64,000 nucleotides of DNA from Aplectana chamaeleonis (taxonomy: Eukaryota; Nematoda; Chromadorea; Rhabditida; Cosmocercidae): assembly GCA_029168955.1 (NCBI GenBank), contig JAPDOI010000382.1, forward strand, positions 631,566 through 695,565, in the 5' to 3' direction. The position numbers were made by a program, and so were the translations under genes. The notes below the pieces were generated by a model. It worked only from the letters and a program-made list of their open reading frames with translations, was not told the origin of the DNA and searched no databases. This document shows positions 12,722-27,600 of the stretch, piece by piece; position 1 is the stretch's first letter, and every line of letters starts with the position of its first letter.

Positions 12722-15700
12722 GTGGGACCCAAGTGGCAGTGCGCCAGACGCCGTAGGGAGTATGCGGGATCCACGTGGGAGTGCGCCAAACGCCGTAGGG
12801 AGTATGCGGGATCCAAGTGGAAGTGCGCAGGACGCCGTAGAAGGTGTGCGGAACCCAAAGTAGAGTGCGCCGGATGTCGTAGAAAGCGGGCGGGACCCAA
12901 GTGGGAGTGCGCCGGACGCCGAAGAAAGTGTGCGGGACCCAAGGGGGAGTGCTCAGGTCGCCGAAGAAAGTGTGCGGGACCCAAGTGGGAGTGCGCAAGA
13001 CGCCGAGGAAAGTGTGCGGGACCCAAGTGGGAGTGCGCAGGACGCCGTAGAAAGTGGGCGGGACCCAAGGTAAAGTGCGCCGGACGCCGTAGAAAGTGTG
13101 CGGGACCCAAGTGGGAGTGCGCAGAACGCCGAAGAAAGTGTGCGGGACCCAAGTGGGAGTGCGCAAGACGCCGAGGAAAGTGTGCGGGACCCAAGTGGGA
13201 GTGCGCAGGACGCCGTAGAAAGTGTGCGGGACCCCAGGTACAGTGCGCCGGACGCCGTAGAAAGTGTGCGGGATCCAAGGTAGAGGGCGCCGGACGCCGA
13301 AGAATGTGTGCGGGACCCAATTGGGAGTGCGCAGTACGCAGTAGAAAGTGTGCGGGACCCAAGTGGAAGTGAACAAGACGCCAGATAAAGTATGTGGGAC
13401 CCAAATGCGAGTGCGCCGGACGCCGAAGAAAGTGTGCGGGACCCAAGTGGGAGTGCGCAAGACGCCGAGGAAAGTGTGCGGGACCCAAGTGGGAGTGCGC
13501 AGGACGCCGTAGGAAGTATACGGGACCCAAGGTAGAGTGCGCCGAACGCCGTAGAAAAGAGTGTGGGACCCAAGGTAGAGTGCGCCGGACGCTGTAGAAA
13601 GTGTGTGGGACCCAAGTGGCAGTGCGCCAGACGCCGTAGGGAGTATGCGGGATCCACGTGGGAGTGCGCCAAACGCCGTAGGGAGTATGCGGGATCCAAG
13701 TGGAAGTGCGCAGGACGCCGTAGAAGGTGTGCGGGATCCAAATGTGAGTGCGCCAAACGCCGAAGAAAGTGGGCGGGACTCAACTGGGAGTGCTCAGGAC
13801 GCCATAGAAAATGTGCGGGACCCAAGTAGGAGTGCGCAGAACGCCGTAAAAAGTGTGCGTGACCCAAGGTAGAGTGCGCCGGACGCCAGAGAAAGTATGT
13901 GGGACCCAAATGCGAGTGCGCCGGACGCCGAAGAAAATGTGCGGGACCCAAGTGGAAGTGCACCGGACGCCGTAGATAGCGTGCGGGAGCCAAGGTAGAG
14001 TGCGCCGGACGCCGTAGAAAATGTGCGGGACACAAGTGGGAGTGCGCAGGACTCATAAAAAGTGTGCGGGACCCAAATGCGAGTGCGCCGGACGCCGAAG
14101 AAAGTGTGCGGGACCCAAGGGGGGGGGTGCTCAGGACGCCGTAGAAAAGTGTGCGGGACCCAAGTGGGAGTGCGCCAAACGCCGTAGAAAGTGTGCGGGA
14201 CCCAAGGTAGAGTGCGCCGGACGCCGCAGAAAAGAGTGTGGGACCCAAGGTAGAGTGCGCCGGACACCGTAGAAAGTGTGCGGGACCCAAGTGGAAGTGA
14301 ACAAGACGCCGTAGAAAGTGTGCGGGACCAAGGTAGAGGGCGCCGGACGTCGAAGAAAGTGGGCGGGACCCAAGTGGAAGTGCTCAGGACGCCATAGAAA
14401 ATGTGCGTGACCCAAGTAGGAGTGCGCAGAACGCCGTAAAAAGTGTGCGGGACCCAAGGTAGAGTGCGCCGGACGCCAGATAAAGTATGTGGGACCCAAA
14501 TGCGAGTGCGCCGGACGCCGAAGAAAGTGTGCGGGACCCAAGTGGGAGTGCGCAAGACGCCGAGGAAAGTGTGCGGGACCCAAGTGGGAGTGCGCAGGAC
14601 GCCGTAAAAAGTGTTCGGAACCCAAGGTAGAGTGCGCCGGACGCCGTAGGAAGTGTGCGGGACCCAAGGTAGAGTGCGCCGGACGCTGTAGAAAGTGTGT
14701 GGGACCCAAGTGGCAGTGCGCCAGACGCCGTAGGGAGTATGCGGGATCCACGTGGGAGTGCGCCAAACGCCGTAGGGAGTATGCGGGATCCAAGTGGAAG
14801 TGCGCAGGACGCCGTAGAAGGTGTGCGGGACCCAAAGTAGAGTGCGCCGGATGTCGTAGAAAGCGGGCGGGACCCAAGTGGGAGTGCGCCGGACGCCGAG
14901 GAAAGTGTGCGGGACCCAAGTGGGAGTGCGCAGGACGCCGTAGAAAGTGGGCGGGACCCAAGGTAGAGTGCGCCGGACACCGTAGAAAGTGTGCGGGACC
15001 CAAGTGGAAGTGAACAAGACGCCGTAAAAAGTGTGCGGGACCCAAGGTAGAGTGCGCCGGACGCCAGATAAAGTATGTGGGACCCAAATGCGAGTGCGCC
15101 GGACGCCGAAGAAAGTGTGCGGGACCCAAGTGGGAGTGCGCAAGACGCCGAGGAAAGTGTGCGGGACCCAAGTGGGAGTGCGCCTGACGCCGTAGAAAAG
15201 AGTGCGGGACCCAAGGTAGAGTGCGCCGGACGCTGTAGAAAGTGTGTGGGACCCAAGTGGCAGTGCGCCAGACGCCGTAGGTAGTATTCGGGATCCACGT
15301 GGGAGTGCGCCAAACGCCGTAGGGAGTATGCGGGATCCAAGTGGAAGTGCGCAGGACGCCGTAGAAGGTGTGCGGGACCCAAGTAGGAGTGCGCAGAACG
15401 CCGTAAAAAGTGTGCGTGACCCAAGGTAGAGTGCGCCGGACGCCAGAGAAAGTATGTGGGACCCAAATGCGAGTGCGCCGGACGCCGAAGAAAATGTGCG
15501 GGACCCAAGTGGAAGTGCATCGGACGGCGTAGATAGCGTGCGGGAGCCAAGGTAGAGTGCGCCGGACGCCGTAGAAAATGTGCGGGACACAAGTGGGAGT
15601 GCGCAGGACTCATAAAAGTGTGCGGGACCCAAGTGGGAGTGCGCAGGACGCCGAAGAAAGTGTGCGGGACCCAAGTGGAAGTGCGTAGGACGCCGTAGAT

Positions 15701-17366
15701 AGTGTGCGGGACCCAAGTAGGAGTGCGCCAAACGCCGTAGAAAGTGTGCGGGACCCAAGGTAGAGTGCGCCGGACGCCGTAGAAAAGAGTGTGGGACCCA
15801 AGGTAGAGTGCGCCGGACACCGTAGAAAGTGGGCGGGACCCAAGTGGAAGTGCTCAGGACGCCATAGAAAATGTGCGTGACCCAAGTAGGAGTGCGCAGA
15901 ACGCCGTAAAAAGTGTGCGGGACCCAAGGTAGAGTGCGACGGACGCCAGATAAAGTATGTGGGACCCAAATGCGAGTGCGCCGGACGCCGAAGAAAGTGT
16001 GCGGGACCCAAGTGGGAGTGAGAAAACGCCGAGGAAAGTGTGCGGGACCCAAGGGGGAGTGCGCAGGACGCCGTAGGGAGTATACGGGACCCAAGGTAGA
16101 GTGCGCCGGACGCCGTAGAAAAGAGTGCGGGACCCAAGGTAGAGTGCGCCGGACGCTGTAGAAAGTGTGTGGGACCCAAGTGGCAGTGCGCCAGACGCCG
16201 TAGGGAGTATGCGGGATCCACGTGGGAGTGCGCCAAACGCCGTAGGGAGTATGCGGGATCCAAGTGGAAGTGCGCAGGACGCCGTAGAAGGTGTGCGGGA
16301 CCCAAGGTAGAGTGCGCCGGACGCTGTAGAAAGTGTGTGGGACCCAAGTGGCAGTGCGCCAGACGCCGTAGGGAGTATGCGGGATCCACGTGGGAGTGCG
16401 CCAAACGCCGTAGGGAGTATGCGGGATCCAAGTAGGAGTGCGCAGAACGCCGTAAAAAGTGTGCGTGACCCAAGGTGGAGTGCGCCGGACGCCAGATAAA
16501 GTATGTGGGACCCAAATGCGAGTGCGCCGGACGCCGAAGAAAGTGTGCGGGACCCAAGTGGGAGTGCGCAAGACGCCGAGGAAAGTGTGCGGGACCCAAG
16601 TGGGAGTGCGCAGGACGCCGTAGGGAGTATACGGGACCCAAGGTAGAGTGCGCCGGACGCCGTAGAAAAGAGCGCGGGACCCAAGGTAGAGTGCGCCGGA
16701 CGCTGTAGATAGTGTGTGGGACCCAAGTGGCAGTGCGCCAGACGCCGTAGGGAGTATGCGGGATCCACGTGGGAGTGCGCCAAACGCCGTAGGGAGTATG
16801 CGGGATCCAAGTGGAAGTGCGCAGGACGCCGTAGAAGGTGTGCGGGACCCAAAGTAGAGTGCGCCGGATGTCGTAGAAAGTGGGCGGGACCCAAGTGGGA
16901 GTGCGCCGGACGCCGAAGAAAGTGTGCGGGACCCAAGGGGGAGTGCTCAGGACGCCGAAGAAAGTGTGCGGGACCCAAGTGGGAGTGCGCAAGACGCCGA
17001 GGAAAGTGTGCGGGACCCAAGTGGGAGTGCGCAGGACGCCGTAGAAAGTGGGCGGGACCCAAGGTAGAGTGCGCCGGACGCCGTAGAAAGTGTGCGGGAC
17101 CCAAGTGGGAGTGCGCAGAACGCCGAAGAAAGTGTGCGGGACCCAAGTGGGAGTGCGCAAGACGCCGAGGAAAGTGTGCGGGACCCAAGTGGGAGTGCGC
17201 AGGACGCCGTAGAAAGTGTGCGGGACCCCAGGTACAGTGCGCCGGACGCCGTAGAAAGTGTGCGGGATCCAAGGTAGAGGGCGCCGGACGCCGAAGAATG
17301 TGTGCGGGACCCAATTGGGAGTGCGCAGTACGCAGTAGAAAGTGTGCGGGACTCGAGTGGGAATGC
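12722..17366. repeat. Higher-order duplication, 3,994-bp offset
   Basis: The stretch starting at 12722 repeats at 16716. Several landmarks keep exactly the same 3,994-bp offset (12953/16947, 13098/17092, 13283/17277). The order of unit variants and individual point changes match between the copies, showing one multi-kilobase duplication inside the satellite. Between them lie further partial copies of the same BamHI-site (GGATCC) module. Confidence 0.75.
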
Positions 17367-20300
17367 GCAGGACGCCGCAGGAAGTGTGTGTGACCCAAAT
17401 GCGCGTGCGCCGGACGTCGTAGGAAGTGTGCGGGACCCAAGGTAGAGTGCGCCGGACACCGTAGAAAGTGTGCGGGACCCAAGTGGAAGTGAACAAGACG
17501 CCGTAAAAAGTGTGCGGGACCCAAGGTAGAGTGCGCCGGACGCCAGATAAAGTATGTGGGACCCAAATGCGAGTGCGCCGGACGCCGAAGAAAGTGTGCG
17601 GGACCCATGGGAGTGCGCAAGACGCCGTAGGAAAGTGTGCGGGACCCAAGTGGGAGTGCGCCTGACGCCGTAGAAAGAGTGCGGGACCCAAGGTAGAGTG
17701 CGCCGGACGCCGTAGAAAGTGTGTGGGACCCAAGTGGCAGTGCGCCAGACGCCGTAGGTAGTATTCGGGATCCACGTGGAGTGCGCCAAACGCCGTAGGG
17801 AGTATACGGGATCCAAGTGGAAGTGCGCAGGACGCCGTAGAAGGTGTGCGGGACCCAAGTAGGAGTGCGCAGAACGCCGTAAAAAGTGTGCGGGACCCAA
17901 GGTAGAGTGCGCCGGACGCCAGAGAAAGTATGTGGGATCCAAATGCGAGTGCGCCGGACGCCGAAGAAAATGTGCGGGACCCAAGTGGAAGTGCACCGGA
18001 CGCCGTAGATAGCGTGCGGGAGCCAAGGTAGAGTGCGCCGGACGCCGTAGAAAATGTGCGGGACACAAGTGGGAGTGCGCAGGACTCATAAAAAGTGTGC
18101 GGGACCCAAATGCGAGTGCGCCGGACGCCGAAGAAAGTGTGCGGGACCCAAGGGGGGGGGGTGCTCAGGACGCCGTAGAAAAGTGTGCGGGACCCAAGTG
18201 GGAGTGCGCCAAACGCCGTAGAAAGTGTGCGGGACCCAAGGTAGGGTGCGCCGGACGCCGCAGAAAAGAGTGTGGGACCCAAGGTAGAGTGCGCCGGACA
18301 CCGTAGAAAGTGGGCGGGACCCAAGTGGAAGTGCTCAGGACGCCATAGAAAATGTGCGTGACCCAAGTAGGAGTGCGCAGAACGCCGTAAAAAGTGTGCG
18401 GGACCCAAGGTAGAGTGCGCCGGACGCCAGATAAAGTATGTGGGACCCAAATGCGAGTGCGCCGGACGCTGTGGAAAGTGTGTGGGACCCAAGTGGCAGT
18501 GCGCCAGACGCCGTAGGGAGTATGCGGGACCCAAGTGGGAGTGCGCAGGACGCCGTAGGGAGTATACGGGACCCAAGTAGGAGTGCGCGGAACGCCGTAA
18601 AAAGTGTGCGGGACCCAAGGTAGAGTGCGCCGGACGCTGTAGAAAGTGTGTGGGACCCAAGTGGCAGTGCGCCAGACGCCGTAGGGAGTATGCGGGATCC
18701 ACGTGGGAGTGCGCCAAACGCCGTAGGGAGTATGCGGGATCCAAGTGGAAGTGCGCAGGACGCCGTAGAAGGTGTGCGGGACCCAAGGTAGAGTGCGCCG
18801 GACGCCATAGAAAGTGTGCGGGACCCAACTGGGAGTGCTCAGGACGCCATAGAAAATGTGCGGGACCCAAGGTAGAGTGCGCAGGACGCCGTAGAAAGTG
18901 TGCGGGACCCAAGTGGGAGTGCGCAGAACGCCGAAGAAAGTGTGCGGGACCCAAGTGGGAGTGCGCAAGACGCCGAGGAAAGTGTGCGGGACCCAAGTGG
19001 GAGTGCGCAGGACGCCGTAGAAAGTGTGCGGGACCCCAGCTACAGTGCGCCGGACGCCGTAGAAAGTGTGCGGGATCCAAGGTAGAGTGCGCCGGACGCT
19101 GAAGAAAGTGTGCGGGACCCAAGTAGGAGTGCGCAGAACGCAGTAGAAAGTGTGCGGCACTCGAGTGGGAATGCGCAGGACGCCGCATGAAGGGTGCCGC
19201 ACCCAAACGCGAGGGCGGCGGACGCCGTAGGAAGTGAGCGGGACCCAAGGTAGAGTGCGCCGGACGCCGTAGAAAGTGTGCGGGACCCAAGTGGAAGTGA
19301 ACAAGACGCCGTAAAAGTGTGCGGGACCCAAGGTAGAGTGCGCCGGACGCCAGATAAAGTATGTGGGACCCAAATGCGAGTGCGCCGGACGCCGAAGAAA
19401 GTGTGCGGGACCCAAGGGGAGTGCTCAGGACGCCATAGAAAATGTGCGGGACCCAAGTAGGAGTGCGCAGAACGCCGTAGAAAGTGTGCGGGATCCAAGT
19501 TAGAGGGCGCCGGACGCCGAAGAATGTGTGTGGGACCCAATTGGGAGTGCGCAGTACGCCGTAGAAAGTGTGCGGGACTCGAGTGGGAATGCGCAGGACG
19601 CCGCAGGAAGTGTGCGGGACTCAAGGGGGGGGGGGTGCTCAGGACGCCGTAAAAAGTGTGCGGGATCCAAATGCGAGTGCGCCCAACGCCGGAGAAAGTG
19701 TGCGGGACCCAAGGGGGAGTGCTCAGGACGCCGTAGAAAGTGTGCGGGACCCAAGTGGGAGTGCGCAGAACGCCGAAGAAAGTGTGCGGGACCCAAGTGG
19801 GAGTGCGCAAGACGCCGAGGAAAGTGTGCGGGACCCAAGTGGGAGTGCGCAGGACGCCGTAGAAAGTGTGCGGGACCCCAGGTACAGTGCGCCGGACGCC
19901 GTAGAAAGTGTGCGGGATCCAAGGTAGAGGGCGCCGGACGCTGAAGAATGTGTGCGGGACCCAATTGGGAGTGCGCAGTACGCAGTAGAAAGTGTGCGGG
20001 ACTCGAGTGGGAATGCGCAGGACGCCGCAGGAAGTGTGTGGGACCCAAATGCGAGTGCGCCGGACGTCGTAGGAAGTGTGCGGGACCCAAGGTAGAGTGC
20101 GCCGGACACCGTAGAAAGTGTGCGGGACCCAAGTGGAAGTGAACAAGACGCCGTAAAAAGTGTGCGGGACCCAAGGTAGAGTGCGCCGGACGCCAGATAA
20201 AGTATGTGGGACCCAAATGCGAGTGCGCCGGACGCCGAAGAAAGTGTGCGGGACCCAAGGGGGAGTGCTCAGGACGCCATAGAAAATGTGCGGGACCCAA

Positions 20301-21659
20301 GTAGGAGTGCGCAGAACGCCGTAGAAAGTGTGCGGGATCCAAGTTAGAGGGCGCCGGACGCCGAAGAATGTGTGTGGGACCCAATTGGGAGTGCGCAGTA
20401 CGCCGTAGAAAGTGTGCGGGACTCGAGTGGGAATGCGCAGGACGCCGCAGGAAGTGTGCGGGACTCAAGGGGGGGGGTGCTCAGGACGCCGTAGAAAAGT
20501 GTGCGTGACCCAAGGTAGAGTGCGCCGGACGCCAGAGAAAGTATGTGGGACCCAAATGCGAGTGCGCCGAACGCCGAAGAAAATGTGCGGGACCCAAGTG
20601 GAAGTGCACCGGACGCCGAAGATAGCGTGCGGGAGCCAAGGTAGAGTGCGCCGGACGCCGTAGAAAGTGTGCGGGACCCAAGTGGGAGTGCGCCGGACGG
20701 CGCAGAAAAGAGTGTGGGACCCAAGGTAGAGTGCGCCGGACACCGTAGAAAGTGTGCGGGACCCAAGTGGAAGTGAACAAGACGCCAGATAAAGTATGTG
20801 GGACCCAAATGCGAGTGCGCCGGACGCCGAAGAAAGTGTGCGGGACCCAAGTGGGAGTGCGCAGGACGCCGTAGGGAGTATACGGGACCCAAGGTAGAGT
20901 GCGCCGGACGCCGTAGAAAGTGTGCGGGACCCAAGGTAGAGTGCGCCGGACGCCGTAGAAAAGAGTGTGGGACCCAAGGTAGAGTGCGCCGGACACCGTA
21001 GGAAGTGTGCGGGACCCAAGGTAGAGTGCGCCGGACGCTGTAGAAAGTGTGTGGGACCCAAGTGGCAGTGCGCCAGACGCCGTAGGGAGTATGCGGGATC
21101 CACGTGGGAGTGCGCCAAACGCCGTAGGGAGTATGCGGGATCCAAGTGGAAGTGCGCAGGACGCCGTAGAAGGTGTGCGGGACCCAAAGTAGAGTGCGCC
21201 GGATGTCGTAGGAAGTGGGCGGGACCCAAGTGGAAGTGCGCAGGACGCCGTAGAAAATGTGTGGGATCCAAATGCGAGTGCGCCAAACGCCGAAGAAAGT
21301 GGGCGGGACCCAACTGGGAGTGCTCAGGACGCCATAGAAAATGTGCGGGACCCAAGTAGGAGTGCGCAGAACGCCGTAAAAAGTGTGCGTGACCCAAGGT
21401 AGAGTGCGCCGGACGCCAGAGAAAGTATGTGGGACCCAAATGCGAGTGCGCCGGACGCCGAAGAAAATGTGCGGGACCCAAGTGGAAGTGCACCGGACGC
21501 CGTAGATAGCGTGCGGGACCCAAGGTAGAGTGCGCCGGACGCCGTAGAAAATGTGCGGGACACAAGTGGGAGTGCGCCAAACGCCGTTGAAAGTGTGCGG
21601 GACCCAAGGTAGAGGGCGCCGGACGTCGAAGAAAGTGGGCGGGACCCAAGTGGAAGTGC

Positions 21660-24600
21660 TCAGGACGCCATAGAAAATGTGCGGGACCCAAGTAGGAGTG
21701 CGCAGAACGCCGTAAAAAGTGTGCGGGACCCAAGGTAGAGTGCGCCGGACGCCAGATAAAGTATGTGGGACCCAAATGCGAGTGCGCCGGACGCCGAAGA
21801 AAGTGTGCGGAACCCAAGTGGGAGTGCGCAAGACGCCGAGGAAAGTGTGCGGGACCCAAGTGGGAGTGCGCAGGACGCCGTAGGGAGTATACGGGACCCA
21901 AGGTAGAGTGCGCCGGACGCCGTAGAAAAGAGTGTGGGACCCAAGGTAGAGTGCGCCGGACACCGTAGGAAGTGTGCGGGACCCAAGGTACAGTGCGCCG
22001 GACGCTGTAGAAAGTGTGTGGGACCCAAGTGGAAGTGCGCAGGACGCCGTAGAAGGTGTGTGGGACCAAAAGTAGAGTGCGCCGGATGTTGTAGGAAGTG
22101 GGCGGGACCCAAGTGGGAGTGCGCAGGACGCCGTAGAAAATGTGTGGGATCCAAATGCGAGTGCGCCAAACGCCGAAGAAAGTGGGCGGGACCCAACTGG
22201 GAGTGCTCAGGACGCCATAGAAAATGTGCGGGACCCAAGTGGGAGTGCTCAGGACGCCATAGAAAATGTGCGGGACCCAAGTAGAAGTGCGCAGAACGCC
22301 GTAAAAAGTGTGCGGGACCCAAGGTAGAGTGCGCCGGACACCGTAGAAAGTGTGCGGGACCCAAGTGGAAGTGAACAAGACGCCGTTGAAAGTGTGCGGG
22401 ACCAAGGTAGAGGGCGCCGGACGTCGAAGAAAGTGGGCGGGACCCAAGTGGGAGTGCTCAGGACGCCATAGAAAATGTGCGGGACCCAAGTAGGAGTGCG
22501 CAGAACGCCGTAGAAAGTGTGCGGGACCCAAGTGGGAATGCGCGGGACGCCGCAGGAAGTGTGTGGGACCCAAATGCGAGTGCGCCGGACGTCGTAGGAA
22601 GTGTGCGGGACCCAAGGTAGAGTGCGCCGGACGCTGTAGAAAGTGTGTGGGACCCAAGTGGCAGTGCGCCAGACGCCGTAGGGAGTATGCGGGATCCACG
22701 TGGGAGTGCGCCAAACGCCGTAGGGAGTATGCGGGATCCAAGTGGAAGTGCGCAGGACGCCGTAGAAGGTGTGCGGGACCCAAAGTAGAACGCGCCGGAT
22801 GTCGTAGGAAGTGGGCGGGACCCAATTGGAAGTGCGCAGGACGCCGTAGAAAATGTGTGGGATCCAAATGCGAGTGCGCCAAACGCCGAAGAAAGTGGGC
22901 GGCACCCAACTGGGAGTGCTCAGGACGCCGTAGATAGCATGCGGGACCCAAGATAGAGTGCGCCGGACGCCGTAGAAAGTGTGCGGGACACAAGTGGGAG
23001 TGCGCAGGATCATAAAAAGTGTGCGAGACCCAAGTGGGAGTGCGCAGGACGCCATAGAAAATGTGCGGGACCCAAGTGGAAGTGAGCCGAACGCCGTAGA
23101 AGGTGTGCGGAACCCAAGGTAGAGTGCGCCGGATGTCGTAGGAAGTGGGCGGGACCCAAGTGGAAGTGCGCAGGACGCCGTAGAAAATGTGTGGGATCCA
23201 AATGCGAGTGCGCCAAACGCCGAAGAAAGTGGGCGGGACCCAACTGGGAGTGCTCAGGACGCCATAGAAAATGTGCTGGACCCAAGTAGGAGTGCGCAGA
23301 ACGCCGTAAAAAGTGTGCGTGACCCAACTGCGAGTGCTCAGGACGCCGAAGAAAATGTGCGGGACCCAAGTGGAAGTGCACCGGACGCCGTAGATAGCGT
23401 GCGGGACCCAAGGTAGAGTGCGCCGGACGCCGTAGAAAATGTGCGGGACACAAGTGGGAGTGCGCAGGACTCATTAGAAAGTGTGCGGGACCCAAGGTAG
23501 AGGGTGCCGGACGCCGTAGAAAGTGTGCGGGACCCAAGGTAGAGTGCGCCGGACGCCGTAGAAAGTGTGCGGGACCCAAGTGGAAGTGCACCGGACGCCG
23601 TAGATAGCGTGCGGGACCCAAGGTAGAGTGCGCCGGACGCCGTAGAAAATGTGCGGGACACAAGTGGGAGTGCGCAGGACTCATTAAAAGTGTGCGGGAC
23701 CCAAGGTAGAGTGTGCCGGACGCCGTAGAAAGTGTGCGGGACCCAAGGTAGAGTGCGCCGGACGCCGTAGAAAGTGTGCGGGACCCAAGTGGGAGTGCGC
23801 AGGACGCCGAAGAAAGTGGGCGGGACCCAAGTGGAAGTGCGCAGGACGCCATAGAAAATGTGTGGGATCCAAATGCGAGTGCGCCAAACGCCGAAGAAAG
23901 TGGGCGGGACCCAACTGGGAGAGCTCAGGACGCCATAGAAAATGTGCGGGATCCAAGTGGAAGTGCGCCAAACGGTGTAGAAAGTGTGCGGAACCCAAGG
24001 TAGAGTGCGCCGGACGCCGCAGAAAAGTATGTGGGACCCAAGGTAGAGTGCGCTGGACACCGTAAAAAGTGTGCGGGACCCAAGTGGAAGTGCGCCGAAC
24101 GCCGTAGATAGTGCGCGGGACCCAAGTGGAAGTGAGCCGAACGCCGTAGAAAGTGTGCGGGACCCAAGTGGGAGTGCGCAGGACGCCGAAGAAAGTGGAC
24201 GGGACCCAAGTGCGAGTGCTCAGGACGCCACAGAAAATGTGCGGGACCCAAGTAGGAGTGCGCAGAACGCCGTAAAAAGTGTGCGTGACCCAAGGTAGAG
24301 TGCGCCGGACGCCAGAGAAAGTATGTGGGACCCAAATGCGAGTGCGCCGGACGCCGAAGAAAATGTGCGGGACCCAAGTGGAAGTGCACCGGACGCCGTA
24401 GATAGCGTGCGCGACCCAAGGTACAGTGCGCCGTACGCCGTAGAAAAAGTGCGGGACACAAGTGGGAGTGCGCAGGACTCATAAAAAGTGTGCGGGACCC
24501 AAGGTAGAGTGTGCCGGACGCCGTAGAAAGTGTGCGGGACCCAAGTGGGGGTGCGGAGGGCGCCGAAGAAAGTGGGCGGGACCCAAGTGGAAGTGCGCAG

Positions 24601-27600
24601 GACGCCGTAGAAAATGTGTGGGATCCAAATGCGAGTGCGCCAAACGCCGAAGAAAGTGGGCGGGACCCAACTGGGAGTGCTCAGGACGCCATAGAAAATG
24701 TGCGGGATCCAAGTGGAAGTGCGCCAAACGTTGTAGAAAGTGTGCGGAACCCAAGGCAGAGTGCGCCGGACACCGTAAAAAGTGTGCGGGACCCAAGTGG
24801 AAGTGCGCCGAACGCCGTAGATAGTGTGCGGGACTCAAGTGGAAGTGAGCCGAACGCCGTAGAAAGTGTGCGGGACCCAAGTGGGAGTGCGCAGGACGCC
24901 GAAGAAAGTGGGCGGGATCCAAGTGGAAGTGCGCAGGACGCCGTAGAAGGTGTGCGGGACTCAAGGTAGGGTTCGCTGGACGCCAGATAAAGTATGTGGG
25001 ACCCAAATGCGAGTGCGCCGGACGCCGAAGAAAGTGTGCGGGACCCAAGGGGGGGGGGTGAACAAGACGCCGTAGAAAGTGTGCGGGATCAAGGTAGAGG
25101 GCGCCGAACGCCGTAGTTAGTGTGCGGGACCCAAGTGGAAGTGAGCCGAACGCCGTAGAAAGTGTGCGGGACCCAAGTGGGAGTGCGCAGGACGCCGAAG
25201 AAAGTGGACGGGACCCAACTGGGAGTGCTCAGGACGCCATAGAAAATGTGCGGGACCCAAGTAGGAGTGCGCCGGACGCCGAAGAAAATGTGCGGGACCC
25301 AAGGTAGAGTGCGCCGGACGCCGTAGAAAATGTGCGGGACACAAGTGGGAGTGCGCAGTACGCCGCAGGAAGTTTGTGGGACCCAAATGCGAGTGCGCCG
25401 GACGTCGTAGGAAGTGTGCGGGACCCAAGGTAGAGTGCGCCGGACGCTGTAGAAAGTGTGTGGGACCCAAGTGGCAGTGCGCCAGACGCCGTAGGGAGTA
25501 TGCGGGATCCACGTGGGAGTGCGCCAAACGCCGTAGGGAGTATGCGGGATCCAAGTGGAAGTGCACCGGACGCCGTAGATAGCGTGCGGGACCCAAGGTA
25601 GAGTGCGCCGGACGCCGTAGAAAATGTGCGGGACCCAAGTGGGAGTGCGCAGGACGCCGAAGAAAGTGGACGGGACCCAACTGGGAGTGCTCAGGACGCC
25701 ATAGAAAATGTGCGGGACCCAAGTAGGAGTGCGCCGGACGCCGAAGAAAATGTGCGGGACCCAAGGTAGAGTGCGCCGGATGTCGTAGGAAGTGGGCGGG
25801 ACCCAAGTGGAAGTGCGCAGGACGCCGTAGAAAATGTGAGGGATCCAAATGCGAGTGCGCCAAACGCCGAAGAAAGTGGGCGGGACCCAACTGGAAGTGC
25901 TCAGGACGCCATAGAAAATGTGCGGGACCCAAGCAGGAGTGCGCAGAACGCCGTAAAAAGTGTGCGTGACCCAACTGCGAGTGCTCAGGACGCCGAAGAA
26001 AATGTGCGGGACCCAAGTGGAAGTGCACCGGACGCCGTAGATAGCGTGCGGGACCCAAGGTAGAGTGCGCCGGACGCCGTAGAAAATGTGCGGGACACAA
26101 GTGGGAGTGCGCAGGACTCATTAAAAGTGTGCGGGACCCAAGGTAGAGTGTGCCGGACGCCGTAGATAGCGTGCGTGACCCAAGGTAGAGTGCGCCGGAC
26201 GCCGAAGAAAATGTGCGGGACCCAAGTGGAAGTGCACCGGACGCCGTAGATAGCGTGCGGGACCCAAGGTAGAGTGCGCCGGACGCCGGAGAAAATGTGC
26301 GGGACACAAGTGGAAGTGCGCAGGACTCATTAGAAAGTGTGCGGGACCCAAGGTAGAGTGTGCCGGACGCCGTAGAAAGTGTGCGGGACCCAAGTTAGAG
26401 TGCGCCGGACGCCGTAGAAAGTGTGCGGGACCCAAGTGGGAGTGCGCAGGACGCCGAAGAAAGTGGGCGGGACCCAAGTGGAAGTGCGCAGGACGCCATA
26501 GAAAATGTGTGGGATCCAAATGCGAGTGCGCCAAACGCCGAAGAAAGTGGGCGGGACCCAACTGGGAGAGCTCAGGACGCCATAGAAAATGTGCGGGATC
26601 CAAGTGGAAGTGCGCCAAACGGTGTAGAAAGTGTGCGGAACCCAAGGTAGAGTGCGCCGGACGCCGCAGAAAAGTTTGTGGGACCCAAGGTAGAGTGCGC
26701 CGGACACCGTAAAAAGTGTGCGGGACCCAAGTGGAAGTGCGCCGAACGCCGTAGATAGTGCGCGGAACCCAAGTGGAAGTGAGCCGAACGCCGTAGAAAG
26801 CGTGCGGGACCCAAGTGGGAGTGCGCAGGACGCCGAAGAAAGTGGACGGGACCCAAGTGCGAGTGCTCAGGACGCCACAGAAAATGTGCGGGACCCAAGT
26901 AGGAGTGCGCAGAACGCCGTAAAAAATGTGCGTGACCCAAGGTAGAGTGCGCCGGACGCCAGAGAAGGTATGTGGGACCCAAATGCGAGTGCGCCGGACG
27001 CCGAAGAAAATGTGCGGGACCCAAGTGGAAGTGCACCGGACGCCGTAGATAGCGTGCGGGACCCAAGGTAGAGTGCGCCGGACGTCGTAGAAAATGTGCG
27101 GGACACAAGTGGGAGTGCGCAGGACTCATAAAAAGTGTGCGGGACCCAAGGTAGAGTGTGCCGGACGCCGTAGAAAGTGTGCGGGACCCAAGTGGGAGTG
27201 CGCAGGACGCCGAAGAAAGTGGGCGGGACCCAAGTGGAAGTGCGCAGGACGCCGTAGAAAATGTGTGGGATCCAAATGCGAGTGCGCCAAACGCCGAAGA
27301 AAGTGGGCGGGACCCAACTGGGAGTGCTCAGGACGCCATAGAAAATGTGCGGGATCCAAGTGGAAGTGCGCCAAACGGTGTAGAAAGTGTGCGGAACCCA
27401 AGGCAGAGTGCGCCGGACACCGTAAAAAGTGTGCGGGACCCAAGTGGAAGTGCGCCGAACGCCGTAGATAGTGTGCGGGACTCAAGTGGAAGTGAGCCGA
27501 ACGCCGTAGAAAGTGTGCGGGACCCAAGTGGGAGTGCGCAGGACGCCGAAGAAAGTGGGCGGGATCCAAGTGGAAGTGCGCAGGACGCCGTAGAAGGTGT

